From the NCBI GenBank assembly GCA_947243795.1, contig OX365931.1, forward strand, positions 248,001-312,000: a stretch of DNA of 64,000 nt, in the 5' to 3' direction. The notes under the pieces were generated by a model, which saw nothing but the letters and a program-made list of their open reading frames with translations, was not told the origin of the DNA and searched no databases. Each line of letters begins with the position of its first letter. Position 1 is the first letter of the stretch. Below are positions 19,071 to 32,285 of the stretch, piece by piece. Made by a program: the position numbers and the translations under genes. The stretch is from Saccharomyces uvarum. Taxonomy: Eukaryota; Ascomycota; Saccharomycetes; Saccharomycetales; Saccharomycetaceae.

Positions 19071-20606
19071 TCATATCCATCTATGCTCATCGGTTAGTTC
19101 ATTGGTGTTTTTCAAAAAGTCGGGAGTGTTTGGAAGTTCACTATCAGCTGTTAAAGATAATAATTGATCAGTTGGATTTGCTACCAAATTAGTGTCGCTG
19201 GGCAAATGTTCTTGAACTAGATGGTTTTCCTCATTATTGGCATCCTGGTTGGTTCTGTTGACCGTGCTATCTTGCAAATCTAGCGTATCATCCTTGTTGC
19301 CTTGAAGTCCACCATTGAGATTTGGTCTGTTATTCGTATTAGTTATTGAACTGGATAATAGATCATGATCGAAGAACAGAGATTCTTCTAAGTTTGTATT
19401 CGGGTTTGAGTCTGTCGCGCTTGAATTTGTATGTAAAAACGGAGCAGAAATATTTTGTTGCGGAATTGTGGTGGTTGGGATCGCGGTATTAATGGCAGGT
19501 ATTATTTCATTTGAAGATTTATAGTCTAAGATTAGAGAATTCATAAATCTTAAAGATTTCTGTAGACCCTTTAAAGTGTGAGGAATATTCGAACCACCAA
19601 CAAAGGCATCATTCACCTGTCTGCCTTCTGAAAAATCATCACAGATTGACCATTGGTTATTTAGGTTTGGATCTTCATCAGGAGAATCATTTAAAAAATA
19701 AACAGCGAAGGTGGGCGATCTGGTAACTGTTAGTTTCAATTCGCCAAAATTATCTCTGATATCCCTCTTATCGTCACTGCTATTATCGTTATCTTCATTA
19801 ATGTTATCATTATCATCATCGTCATTATTATTACTACTATTATTGTTACTGTTACTCGTAGTATTATTATTTATTATATCATCATCGGTCTCCAAAGTTA
19901 GAGAACAATTGGTGACTGAACTTAATGGAAAGAATATTCTAAACAGAATCTTGGTGTTATTTGCCATGGCACTGAAGAAATAGTTGATCTCTGAGTTTTT
20001 CTTGGAAATCAAAACCATTAAATCGGTGGCATTCGACATGATATTATTAATCTTTATTGGCGATAAGTTTCTCAAATCTTTAATGAATTGAAAGTTCTTT
20101 TTCTGCAGAGCACCGCTTTTCATTCTGTTCCAACTTCCAACAGTGATAGAGCAAATGTCGAAGAAATAGTAGTTGTTGTTACTATTTAACGGAATGCGGT
20201 CAAAAAACGTCAGATCTTCATCGTGAAAGATGGAAGACGTACTCGTTGTGGTCACTGAATTGTTTTCGTTACCACGGTCGTAATCGTTGATATTGTCATG
20301 GGACTGTGATGAGGCGTTAGGATCCTTATTTCCCTCGTGCTGTTTTTTCCTCAACTTAGCTCTTCTGTTCTGAAACCAAATCCTAACGTTTTTCTCAGGC
20401 ATTCCTATCAGATCAGATATTTTCTTTCTTTCCACCAAAGAAGGTGTCGGATTCATTTCAAACTTGCGTTTCAGGACGTCTAGGGCCTCACCCTTTGCCC
20501 GAGTCCTCTTTGGCCGTTGACCACCACATTCCGATGTATTGGATGAGGCGCTCATGTCATTCATGTGTCGTTCCTGATCTTGTTCCAGACTTTGGGTCTG
20601 TCCCGG

Positions 20607-20662
<56 letters not shown>

Positions 20663-20741
20663 GGACAGGCTGTTGCAAATAGTCCAAATCAGTGGCGAAG
20701 TGAGAGTTGAAATCGTGTTCATATGAGAATTCCTCCATCAT
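19071..20741 (-). CDS. PHO2: Homeodomain transcription factor Pho2 (Bas2/Grf10)
   Basis: Pho2 is a homeodomain activator that works with Pho4 on phosphate genes, Bas1 on purine and histidine genes, and Swi5 on HO. The ORF is 556 residues. A homeodomain at about 77-136 contains the recognition helix NVRIWFQNRRAKLRKK. A tract of exactly 19 Gln (residues 27-45) precedes it. Downstream are long Asn/Asp-rich low-complexity stretches (about 300-330) typical of yeast activators. S. cerevisiae Pho2 is 559 residues, and the difference is probably in the repeats. Confidence 0.96.
20607..20663 (-). repeat. PHO2: Pure (CAA)19 trinucleotide repeat in PHO2
   Basis: The + strand reads (TTG)19 with no interruption, so all 19 Gln codons of the tract are CAA. 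A pure repeat of this length is expected to vary by slippage between strains. Confidence 0.95.
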
Positions 20742-21222
20742 GGCGTGTTGGGTAGTGTTTTCTGGTAGTGTACCGTCTCTTGTCTAGCCCTATCGATTGC
20801 TCTTAGCTGTATCTGTGCGCTTTTGATGGTGACTTCAACAGATCCTTGTAGCTTGTGATTTACTAAATCTGTAAATTTGAGACATGCCGCATCGTTAAAA
20901 GTGATATTTACCACACATTTCATGTAAAGCGGCATGGTGCCGTTTCTCAGTGTCAAAACTGTGGACCAGCCAGAATGATACAAAGCTACCAGTTCCAGAG
21001 TATGATGTACTGTAGCCAGCTAAGTGTGAATGCTTAACTACGGTGCTGTCAGGCTAGACAGACCGACGTGTTCTAGTCCTTCTTACTTACTGTATGGTAG
21101 AATAGAGGAAACGCGCAACGCGTTAAGAGAAAAGGTGAAATGAAATTGAAGATTGATACATGTTAATAGCAAGACAATTCAGTGATCGGAGTTTTTCAAA
21201 GAGAGCAAGCAATAGGTAACAT
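20742..21222. promoter_or_regulatory. PHO2-NSE4 divergent promoter with MCB
   Basis: This 481-bp bidirectional spacer has a perfect MCB element, ACGCGT, at 21118-21123, about 100 bp before NSE4, and an ACGCGC half-match at 21111-21116. MCB sites bind Mbp1-Swi6 and give G1/S expression, which would suit NSE4. The frame between 20738 and 20983 on the minus strand has no ATG at its head, so I did not call it. Confidence 0.6.
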
Positions 21223-22434
21223 ATGTCCAGTACCGTGGTGTCTAGAAAAAGGAGAGCCAGCGCTGTTGCGGAACAAGAGAATGGTGGAGACACTAGGAAG
21301 CATAGAAAGAACTCTAAAAGAGATGACAAGAACTCATCGGCTAAGGATGGCGATCCGCAGCTGGAATTCAAAGTCTTGCAAGGGTACAGGGATCTGGAAG
21401 GCGAGATACACAAGGGTAGAGCCCAAGTGGCTAGGACGGGAGATATAGGTGTTGCCATGGACAATCTGGATACTGTAGATACCTTATTTAATCAGGTTGT
21501 TGGCATACGGAACAATGGGCTGTTCGCTCATGATGCTAGAGCCATGGTCAGTATAAGCGAGCTGGCTCAGATATCGGTGAGGAATCTGAAGTTTGACGAT
21601 TCAAGGAGTATGGTCAATTTAGAGGACATAGTAAATTCCATGAAAAGATATATGCTAAAGGAGCATTTCAAACTGAATAACATCACCGAAAATAGGAACG
21701 ATTTGACGCCGGATGCTGACAATCGTTCAATATTAGAGCCAGAAGAACAAGAAGGCGAAGATGAAGACGGGGTTGCGGGCGGTGATCGTACAAATAAAAG
21801 CACATCTTCTTTCAAGGCTACCTCCATGAGGCATAATTATTTACAGCAGTTCTCGCACCACAATGATTTCTCCCAGTTTAATTGGTTTAGGATGGGCGCC
21901 CTCTATAATGTTGTGAGTAAAGACGCTCCCATGGTAGACCATTTGATGGGGCCCCTCTCCGTTGAGAGGAAACTCAAAGTATCTACCCAACGAAGAAGGA
22001 ATAACGACCAAATCGGTGAAAAGATCACTGCTGAAAAGATCACTCAAAACTCCTTAAACTCTACACAACAAGAAACTACACCAGAACAAGTAAAGAAATG
22101 TTTTAAAAAACTGTCTAAAAAAATAGGTCCTGAAGGTTCCATAAACCTTTTTAAATTCATAATAGACCCAAATTCATTCCCCAAGTCCATCGAAAATCTC
22201 TTCTATACTAGTTTCTTGGTCAAAGAAGGGAAATTAATGATGGAACATGACAAGGAAGGTCTACCTACGGTCAGGATAAAACAAAGCATAAGCCATACAG
22301 ATCCAAGGAGCAAAGAAATTGAAAAACAAAGACGTCGTGACGCTCATCAGAACCATATTATTTTCCAAATGGACATGCTTACTTGGCGAAAACTAATTCA
22401 AAAATTCAACATCACTTCATCATTCTTAGATTAA
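21223..22434 (+). CDS. NSE4: Smc5-Smc6 complex kleisin Nse4
   Basis: Nse4 (Qri2) is the kleisin that bridges the heads of Smc5 and Smc6 and carries Nse1 and Nse3. It is essential for DNA repair and resolution of recombination intermediates. The ORF has 403 residues (402 in S. cerevisiae) from the ATG at 21223. The N-terminus is basic (SRKRRAS). An acidic linker (EPEEQEGEDEDG) separates the N-terminal helical part from the C-terminal winged-helix region, whose end has the family-like hydrophobic pattern MDMLTWRKLIQKF. Confidence 0.95.
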   Translation: MSSTVVSRKRRASAVAEQENGGDTRKHRKNSKRDDKNSSAKDGDPQLEFKVLQGYRDLEGEIHKGRAQVARTGDIGVAMDNLDTVDTLFNQVVGIRNNGLFAHDARAMVSISELAQISVRNLKFDDSRSMVNLEDIVNSMKRYMLKEHFKLNNITENRNDLTPDADNRSILEPEEQEGEDEDGVAGGDRTNKSTSSFKATSMRHNYLQQFSHHNDFSQFNWFRMGALYNVVSKDAPMVDHLMGPLSVERKLKVSTQRRRNNDQIGEKITAEKITQNSLNSTQQETTPEQVKKCFKKLSKKIGPEGSINLFKFIIDPNSFPKSIENLFYTSFLVKEGKLMMEHDKEGLPTVRIKQSISHTDPRSKEIEKQRRRDAHQNHIIFQMDMLTWRKLIQKFNITSSFLD

Positions 22435-22474
22435 AACATATACATAAACGTATGTAAATTTTACAGCTTTATGT

Positions 22475-24009
<1,535 letters not shown>

Positions 24010-25443
24010 TCATTTTTCAAGAGTTGTACCGTTCTTGTCAAAGACTTGACCTTTGAATTGAGACAGATTTTCGCCTGCATAACTCAACTTATTCGATACT
24101 TCAACCAATACCCCATCTTTAATAATTGCACCTGCATCCTTTAACCAAGAGGTACCTAAATGCAAGTATGCTAATCTGCTTGTCTCGGGATTATCGTTAT
24201 TGGAGCCAGGACCATTCTTCAAAGGCGAAAATTCCTTAGATCTGTCCACTTCCAAACATCCAAACTTATCGAGTGGCACTGTCTCAAAAACATCAAATAT
24301 AAACTGCTCTAATTTTATACCGTTTGGTTCTGTAGGTTTCGTGTATTCACCAGTAGCGCTGTCATAAGCTGGGATTTTTTTCTTTGCAATGTGGTATGGC
24401 ATAGTTTCACACCATTGGCCCAAATCGCGCTTTAGTAAATCCACTAGGTAATAATGGTTGACAATATTTCCTGCGCGTAGCTTTAGTAGACCTTCTTCAT
24501 CTTCTGCTTCTGCCAACTCATTAGAAATTTCTGAATATTCTATGACACAAGGCTTACTGTTTTTGGTAGCAATCAAGCCAACTGATTCGTGTGCATCTCT
24601 TTTTCTAACAGCTTTGGTGGCCAGTTCAAACCCGTGCTTAATGGCAAAACCAATGAATACGGGGTCTGCCATCTTAGACAGGACATTATCGACACAATAC
24701 ATATAAACATGCTTAACGCCTCTTTTGTCAAAATCTTCAATCAATCCATTTTCTTTAATTGCACGATAGAGGCCACCGTTCCCATCTGGTGATTGTGACA
24801 AGCTTACTGGGTCTTTCATTAAAAAATGTTCACCGGTCAGATCAAATGCAGGCAGAGTACCTTGATTGAAAAAAATAATTTGTCCCTTACTCAAGCCAAA
24901 GTAATTGTGCTCTTGAAAATAAGCTTCAGTGGCTTCCCTAGTTGGACCAGATGTCATAATATACCAGGGAATCTCCACCTTATTTACCTTGACCATATCT
25001 TGCAACCTGATCAACTTTTCAGCTTGGATTTGGAAAAGAGATTTCTTGGAGGGTAGGCCAATATCATAACAACCCTTTGGTTGAGAGGAACCCAAACGAG
25101 TACCTTGACCACCGGCCATTAAGATCACGGCGACTTCGCCTTTGCTAATAGCTTCTAGACCAACTTGATGATATTCATCCTCTTTATCACCGTTGCCAAT
25201 TAGAGATTCATAAGAAGTATGGGGCAATGGTTGAACGTCGACATGAGCATCGTTAGATGAGTTCGCTTGTGAAAATTTGATAGCATTCTGGCAATCCTTG
25301 AGTAATTTTGCTGGGGCCCTTTTGAAAGAGATTTGTTCCAGGTTTGATAGCAATATTTGTTGGTCTTCGCGAGACAAACCATTCCAATTCTGGAAAAGCT
25401 GGGTTTGGTCAGCCTCAATGAATAATTGTTTAGTGTTAGTCAT
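24010..25443 (-). CDS. QRI1: UDP-N-acetylglucosamine pyrophosphorylase
   Basis: Qri1 (Uap1) makes UDP-GlcNAc from UTP and GlcNAc-1-phosphate, feeding chitin, N-glycan and GPI-anchor synthesis. The start at 25443 (MTNTKQ) gives 477 residues, the S. cerevisiae length. A GTG two codons upstream is not used. The nucleotidyltransferase signature MAGGQGTRLGSSQPKG sits near residues 107-122. DGNGGLYRA and VDNVLSK match the sugar-binding and metal-binding parts of the UAP family. It is divergent from POL3. Confidence 0.96.
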   Translation of the reverse strand: MTNTKQLFIEADQTQLFQNWNGLSREDQQILLSNLEQISFKRAPAKLLKDCQNAIKFSQANSSNDAHVDVQPLPHTSYESLIGNGDKEDEYHQVGLEAISKGEVAVILMAGGQGTRLGSSQPKGCYDIGLPSKKSLFQIQAEKLIRLQDMVKVNKVEIPWYIMTSGPTREATEAYFQEHNYFGLSKGQIIFFNQGTLPAFDLTGEHFLMKDPVSLSQSPDGNGGLYRAIKENGLIEDFDKRGVKHVYMYCVDNVLSKMADPVFIGFAIKHGFELATKAVRKRDAHESVGLIATKNSKPCVIEYSEISNELAEAEDEEGLLKLRAGNIVNHYYLVDLLKRDLGQWCETMPYHIAKKKIPAYDSATGEYTKPTEPNGIKLEQFIFDVFETVPLDKFGCLEVDRSKEFSPLKNGPGSNNDNPETSRLAYLHLGTSWLKDAGAIIKDGVLVEVSNKLSYAGENLSQFKGQVFDKNGTTLEK

Positions 25444-25563
25444 AGTCACAGTTCGATCCAGTGCTCTCTTTGATATATTTATTTCTCTGCAAAGTTCTTA
25501 ATTGAAGGTTTCCTGGTTTTGTGTGGTAAAAATAGACGTTGACGCAGGCGAGCGATGTTTCGT

Positions 25564-25575
25564 GTTACGCGTAAC
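25564..25575. promoter_or_regulatory. MCB element in POL3 promoter
   Basis: ACGCGT (25567-25572) is centred in the perfect 12-nt palindrome GTTACGCGTAAC, about 160 bp upstream of the POL3 ATG. MCB sites (Mbp1-Swi6) drive G1/S transcription of DNA replication genes, so this fits POL3. The element also lies about 120 bp from QRI1 on the other side. Confidence 0.7.
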
Positions 25576-25731
25576 ATTTTGGTAATAATGAAATATTCAC
25601 AGTGGCATCTGCTATAAGTTTTATACGATTGCTTAAAAGAAAAGTGTTGAACAGTAGTATCCTAAGCGCACATAAAGGGATAATTGAGCAGCTGCTGTCA
25701 AACATACACTTTCATACATATAGATCTAGCC

Positions 25732-28700
25732 ATGAATGAAAAAAGATCTTTTCCCACAGTAGATGTGAAGATGGATGACGAAGATAATCCTCAACTAGAA
25801 AAGAAAGTCAAGCGACAATCAATAGATCATGGCGTTGGTAGTGAGCCTGTTTCAACGATTGAAATTATTCCAAGCGATTCTTTTCGAAAGTACAACAGTC
25901 AAGGTTTCAAAGCTAAGGATACGGATTTAATGGGTACGCAATTAGAGTCTGCATTTGAACATGAATTATCGCAAATGGAACATGATATGGCTGACCAAGA
26001 AAAGCGCGATCTTTCTTCATACGAACGTGACAAGTTGCCAAGCGATTTCGACCCAGATACATACGATATTTCTTTCCAACAGATCGATGCTGAACAAAAT
26101 GTGCTGAATGGGATGAAAGATGAAAATACTTCTACTGTCGTGAGATTTTTTGGTGTCACTAGTGAAGGATATTCTGTGCTTTGTAACGTTACTGGTTTTA
26201 AGAATTACCTTTATGTCCCAGCACCCAATTCATCCGATGCTGATGATCAGGAACAGATTAATAAGTTTGTGCACTACTTAAACGAAACATTTGATGGCGC
26301 CGTTGATTTGATTGAAGTAGTACCAAAGCAATCAATCTGGGGTTATTCTGGTGACACCAAATTGCCATTCTGGAAGATTTACGTCACTTATCCACATATG
26401 GTTAATAAGTTACGTACTGCATTCGAAAGGGGACACCTTTCATTTAATTCGTGGTTTTCAAACGGTACCACCACTTATGACAATATTGCATATACTTTGA
26501 GATTGATGGTAGATTGTGGAATTGTTGGTATGTCTTGGATAACGCTGCCAAAGGGAAAGTATTCGATGATCAAACCAGATAGCAGAGTCTCCTCCTGTCA
26601 ATTAGAAGTGTCAATTAATTATCGCAACCTAATATCCCATCCCGCTGAAGGTGATTGGTCACACACAGCTCCTTTACGTATCATGTCCTTTGACATTGAA
26701 TGTGCTGGAAGAATCGGTGTTTTCCCGGAACCTGAATATGATCCTGTTATTCAAATTGCCAATGTTGTAAGTATTGCAGGGGCTAAGAAGCCATTCATCC
26801 GTAACGTTTTTACTTTAAACACTTGTTCCCCTATAACAGGTTCAATGATTTTTTCGCATGCCACAGAAGAGGAAATGTTAAGCCATTGGCGTGATTTTAT
26901 CATTAAAGCTGATCCTGATGTTATCATAGGTTATAATACATCAAATTTCGATATACCGTACCTTTTAAATCGTGCAAAGGCTTTGAAGGTAACCGATTTT
27001 CCATATTTTGGGAGATTGAAGAACGTTAAACAAGAGATTAAAGAATCGGTGTTCTCGTCGAAGGCCTATGGTACAAGAGAAACCAAAAATGTTAATATTG
27101 ATGGTCGTTTACAATTGGATCTTCTGCAATTCATTCAGCGTGAGTATAAACTAAGATCGTACACATTGAATGCAGTCTCTGCACACTTCTTGGGTGAACA
27201 AAAGGAGGATGTGCACTATAGCATTATTTCTGACTTGCAAAACGGTGATAGTGAAACAAGAAGACGGCTGGCTGTTTACTGTTTAAAAGATGCTTATTTG
27301 CCTTTAAGACTTCTAGAAAAATTAATGGCATTGGTTAATTATACGGAAATGGCTCGTGTAACAGGTGTTCCATTTTCGTATTTATTGGCTCGTGGTCAAC
27401 AGATTAAAGTTGTCTCTCAATTATTCAGGAAATGTCTAGAAATTGACACGGTGATACCAAATATGCAATCTCAGGCCTCTGATGATCAATACGAAGGTGC
27501 CACTGTCATTGAACCCATTCGTGGATATTATGATGTTCCAATTGCAACGTTGGATTTCAATTCTTTATATCCAAGTATTATGATGGCGCACAACTTATGT
27601 TATACAACTCTCTGTAACAAAGGCACTGTGGAAAGGTTAAATTTTAAGCTAGACGAAGACTACGTCATTACACCAAATGGTGATTACTTTGTTACTACTA
27701 AGAGGAGACGTGGTATCTTACCAATCATTTTGGATGAATTGATTAGTGCCAGAAAACGTGCTAAAAAAGATTTAAGAGATGAAAAAGATCCATTCAAAAG
27801 AGATGTCCTGAATGGTAGACAGTTGGCTTTAAAAATTTCGGCAAACTCTGTTTACGGTTTTACTGGTGCAACAGTGGGTAAACTACCATGTTTAGCCATA
27901 TCTTCATCCGTTACGGCTTATGGTCGTACTATGATTTTGAAAACTAAAAATGCAGTTCAAGAAAAATACTGTATCAAAAACGGTTATAAGCATGATGCTG
28001 TTGTTGTCTACGGTGATACTGATTCTGTTATGGTGAAATTTGGTACAGCAGATTTGAAAGAAGCTATGGATCTTGGCACAGAGGCGGCTAAATATGTTTC
28101 CACTTTGTTCAAACAGCCAATCAACCTAGAATTTGAAAAAGCATATTTCCCATACTTATTGATTAACAAGAAACGTTACGCAGGCCTATTTTGGACTAAT
28201 CCCGATCATTTTGATAAGTTGGACCAAAAGGGACTCGCATCTGTTCGTCGTGATTCGTGTTCTTTAGTTTCTATTGTTATGAATAAAGTTTTGAAGAAAA
28301 TTTTGATTGAAAGAAATGTAGATGGTGCGTTGACTTTCGTTAGAGAAACCATTGACGACATTTTACACAATAGAGTGGATATTTCGAAGCTGATCATATC
28401 GAAAACATTAGCACCAAACTACACTAACCCGCAGCCACATGCTGTCTTAGCTGATCGTATGAAAAGGAGAGATGGTGTTGGTCCGAATGTCGGTGACCGT
28501 GTGGATTATGTCATTACCGGTGGGAATGATAAACTTTATAACAGAGCAGAAGACCCGTTATTCGTGTTGGAAAATAATATTCAGGTGGATTCGCGTTATT
28601 ATTTAACAAATCAATTACAAAATCCGATTATTAGTATTGTTGCACCTATCATTGGCGACAAGCAAGCCAACGGTATGTTCGTTGTAAAGTCCATCAAGAT

Positions 28701-29025
28701 TAACACTGGCTCTCAAAAGGGGGGCTTGATGAGCTTCATCAAAAAGGTGGAAGCTTGTAAAAGTTGCAAAGGTCCGTTGAAGAAAGATGAAGGCCCCCTC
28801 TGTTCCAACTGTTTAGCAAGATCTGGTGAATTGTATATTAAAGCATTATATGATGTTCGAGATTTGGAGCAAAAGTATTCCAGACTATGGACACAATGCC
28901 AGAGATGTGCCGGTAACTTGCATAGTGAAGTCCTGTGTTCAAATAAGAACTGTGACATTTTCTACATGCGTGTTAAGGTCAAGAAGGAACTACAGGAAAA
29001 AGTGGAGCAATTAAGCAAATGGTAA
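25732..29025 (+). CDS. POL3: DNA polymerase delta catalytic subunit
   Basis: Pol3 (Cdc2) is the main lagging-strand replicase. The start at 25732 gives 1097 residues, identical in length to S. cerevisiae, so that numbering applies. The proofreading domain is intact: FDIECAG (Exo I, D321/E323), [10 protein letters not shown] (Exo II, D407) and YCLKDAY (Exo III, D520). Polymerase motif A is DFNSLYPSI and motif C is YGDTDSV. The C-terminus has two Cys4 modules, CysA (about 1009-1027) and CysB (about 1056-1074), the latter known to hold a 4Fe-4S cluster and bind Pol31. The frame is open upstream to 25684 but without an ATG. Confidence 0.98.
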   Translation: MNEKRSFPTVDVKMDDEDNPQLEKKVKRQSIDHGVGSEPVSTIEIIPSDSFRKYNSQGFKAKDTDLMGTQLESAFEHELSQMEHDMADQEKRDLSSYERDKLPSDFDPDTYDISFQQIDAEQNVLNGMKDENTSTVVRFFGVTSEGYSVLCNVTGFKNYLYVPAPNSSDADDQEQINKFVHYLNETFDGAVDLIEVVPKQSIWGYSGDTKLPFWKIYVTYPHMVNKLRTAFERGHLSFNSWFSNGTTTYDNIAYTLRLMVDCGIVGMSWITLPKGKYSMIKPDSRVSSCQLEVSINYRNLISHPAEGDWSHTAPLRIMSFDIECAGRIGVFPEPEYDPVIQIANVVSIAGAKKPFIRNVFTLNTCSPITGSMIFSHATEEEMLSHWRDFIIKADPDVIIGYNTSNFDIPYLLNRAKALKVTDFPYFGRLKNVKQEIKESVFSSKAYGTRETKNVNIDGRLQLDLLQFIQREYKLRSYTLNAVSAHFLGEQKEDVHYSIISDLQNGDSETRRRLAVYCLKDAYLPLRLLEKLMALVNYTEMARVTGVPFSYLLARGQQIKVVSQLFRKCLEIDTVIPNMQSQASDDQYEGATVIEPIRGYYDVPIATLDFNSLYPSIMMAHNLCYTTLCNKGTVERLNFKLDEDYVITPNGDYFVTTKRRRGILPIILDELISARKRAKKDLRDEKDPFKRDVLNGRQLALKISANSVYGFTGATVGKLPCLAISSSVTAYGRTMILKTKNAVQEKYCIKNGYKHDAVVVYGDTDSVMVKFGTADLKEAMDLGTEAAKYVSTLFKQPINLEFEKAYFPYLLINKKRYAGLFWTNPDHFDKLDQKGLASVRRDSCSLVSIVMNKVLKKILIERNVDGALTFVRETIDDILHNRVDISKLIISKTLAPNYTNPQPHAVLADRMKRRDGVGPNVGDRVDYVITGGNDKLYNRAEDPLFVLENNIQVDSRYYLTNQLQNPIISIVAPIIGDKQANGMFVVKSIKINTGSQKGGLMSFIKKVEACKSCKGPLKKDEGPLCSNCLARSGELYIKALYDVRDLEQKYSRLWTQCQRCAGNLHSEVLCSNKNCDIFYMRVKVKKELQEKVEQLSKW

Positions 29026-29163
29026 TAAATAATGGGAAAGGACGTCGCTTCAAGATGAAGAAAGTTAGTTTGACTTTTGCATGTTGATTAGTTATGTGTG
29101 TACATATATATATATTAAAAAATTGGTTCAATCAACTTTTTGAAATGAATACTTTTACATGTT

Positions 29164-30708
29164 TTAGAGGCAGGACAATTCAGAGTATGTTTTGGGTATT
29201 TTATTGTCGGTAATTTGCAAACGTTGCAAATCCATTGAGACTGAGTTATGTTTTTTTAAGTCTTTGAACCAAGGATGATTCATAGCTTCATCAATATTGT
29301 ATCTTTCATCGGGATTCAACACTAAAAGATTAGAAATTAGATGTAATACTGAATCATCGATTTTGTCCCAATATGGAGAGTAAAATGCATATTTGGCTTG
29401 CAAGATCTGTTCCTTTAACGAAGGGGGGCCTAATTGATCACTGAAAGGGGGGAAACCGCATAAGCAAACGTACAGTATGACACCCGCACTCCAAAGATCG
29501 ACTTTTGACGTGTATCCCTTCTTTGTAAGAACTTCAGGCGCCACGTAAGATGGAGTACCACAAAGGGTATTCGTAAATTGCATTTCACCTGTAAATTTGG
29601 CTAAACCAAAATCTGCTATTTTGACCTGAATATCGATTTCATCTTCATCCCATGGGCCTAGCTGGACTTGATTCGAATTTTCACGCCTTGTTATATTTAA
29701 TAGAATATTTTCAGGCTTGATGTCTCTATGAATGATGTTCTGTTCATGTAAATACTTCAACCCAGTTAATAGTTGCTTGAATAAAGCCCTTGATTCATCT
29801 TGTCCTAAACATGTCTTTCTGACGATTCTTTCAAATAATTCACCGTCATCAATCTTTTCCAGTACTAAATACTTCTGGATCTGAGATTTGCTGATCGGTT
29901 CCACGAAACTGTCTAATAAGTTAACAATGTTCGGATGATGTACTCTCATCAGAATGTTAGTTTCCTCCCTAAACTGCTTATTTTTCTTTTGGTCGTCATT
30001 TTGCTGAGCATGAAATATCTTTACTGCCACCTGTTGTCCAGTCTTTTTATTTTTGGCTTCTTTTACCAGGGCATAGTGGCCTGCACCTAACTCTTTACCC
30101 AAAAGATATTTATCAAAGAAGGAAACAGGCTTTGTCTTGATTATTTTTTTGCTTGTAGAACTGATCATCGCACTTTGGCTACTTGCAGCACCTATATGTG
30201 GTTTCTTGAAGACTTTATCGTTATTATTGGATGTACGTACCTCTGAGCCTGTGTTCTCATCGTCATTTTCAATACCGGAAGAAGATGATGCATATTTGAA
30301 CAAAAAGGAGCAACTCTTGCCAAAAACGATTCTATCACCATTTTTCAAAATGTAGTCCTTTTTCACCAGACGGTTGCCATTAATGAAAGTCCCGTTTCTG
30401 CTTTTATCAATGACGTTGATCAGATTTCTTTGGAAGCTATCCACGTCCATCTGCAGCAGATGAAATTCCGCATGGAAAGTCGAGATATCAGGCTCATTCA
30501 GTATGACATCGCACGACCTGCTCCTACCGATAGTAGTGATGCTCCTATTCGAGATCTCAATCTTTTGTTCCTTACCAGGTATTAAGTTCACCAGGTGGCC
30601 CAGACAAGCATATTCAAGGCTTGGCTTGGCATCGTTATCTCGTTGCTGTCTTTTGAATGAAGGATCGGTTATTTCACCAGAGTGTTCCCTCTTCGTGGTC
30701 AAACACAT
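29164..30708 (-). CDS. DUN1: DNA-damage checkpoint kinase Dun1
   Basis: Dun1 is a Rad53-activated Ser/Thr kinase that raises dNTP levels by removing Sml1, Dif1 and Crt1 inhibition. The start at 30708 (MCLTTKREHSG) gives 514 residues (513 in S. cerevisiae). An N-terminal FHA domain shows GRSRSCDV and the phosphothreonine-binding SRNGTFING. The kinase domain starts near 200 with GKELGAGHYALV and has VAVKIF, HRDIKPEN, DFGLAKF and CGTPSYVAPE. Upstream are three overlapping TCGCGT motifs. Confidence 0.97.
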   Translation of the reverse strand: MCLTTKREHSGEITDPSFKRQQRDNDAKPSLEYACLGHLVNLIPGKEQKIEISNRSITTIGRSRSCDVILNEPDISTFHAEFHLLQMDVDSFQRNLINVIDKSRNGTFINGNRLVKKDYILKNGDRIVFGKSCSFLFKYASSSSGIENDDENTGSEVRTSNNNDKVFKKPHIGAASSQSAMISSTSKKIIKTKPVSFFDKYLLGKELGAGHYALVKEAKNKKTGQQVAVKIFHAQQNDDQKKNKQFREETNILMRVHHPNIVNLLDSFVEPISKSQIQKYLVLEKIDDGELFERIVRKTCLGQDESRALFKQLLTGLKYLHEQNIIHRDIKPENILLNITRRENSNQVQLGPWDEDEIDIQVKIADFGLAKFTGEMQFTNTLCGTPSYVAPEVLTKKGYTSKVDLWSAGVILYVCLCGFPPFSDQLGPPSLKEQILQAKYAFYSPYWDKIDDSVLHLISNLLVLNPDERYNIDEAMNHPWFKDLKKHNSVSMDLQRLQITDNKIPKTYSELSCL

Positions 30709-30881
30709 CGTCGCTATAAAAATTTCTTTTCCAGAATACAATAAGCCACTTTCACTCGCTGCTGTCGACTATCAGGGGCTCTCGTTTCCTCTTTCTTTTC
30801 AACAATGTCTAATAGTCTCAAATGTTCCAAATCATTGAGAAAACTCAATGGAAATAAAACGGAAAAAAGTAAACAAACACG

Positions 30882-30897
30882 TCGCGTCGCGTCGCGT
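30882..30897 (-). promoter_or_regulatory. Triple MCB-like repeat upstream of DUN1
   Basis: GTCGC is repeated three times in tandem. TCGCGT occurs at 30882-30887, 30887-30892 and 30892-30897, that is ACGCGA three times on the DUN1 strand. ACGCGA is a common MCB/SCB-type variant. The array lies about 175 bp before the DUN1 ATG. Confidence 0.5.
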
Positions 30898-30992
30898 AAA
30901 ATTTTTCTATTTGTTATACGTATACCATCGTAGTGATAATTTCTTTATGTGGTTATTTGTTGTATGTATCTATTTATGGCAATCAAGGACAC

Positions 30993-32144
<1,152 letters not shown>

Positions 32145-32285
32145 CTATTTTTCGCTTTTGAAAAAAAACGGTTGAGAATTCCCCAGCTTGATTACGGATA
32201 TAGTTCTAATGTAAACCTTAGGATAAAGATACAGCTAGACTTGGATTCGAAGCCGAGGCTATTTAACAGGAATACTAGAATAACG

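Noticed and set aside
20738-20983. 81-codon minus-strand frame upstream of PHO2
   Set aside because: It starts at TTG, overlaps the PHO2 start and shows no protein-like pattern. It is promoter sequence.
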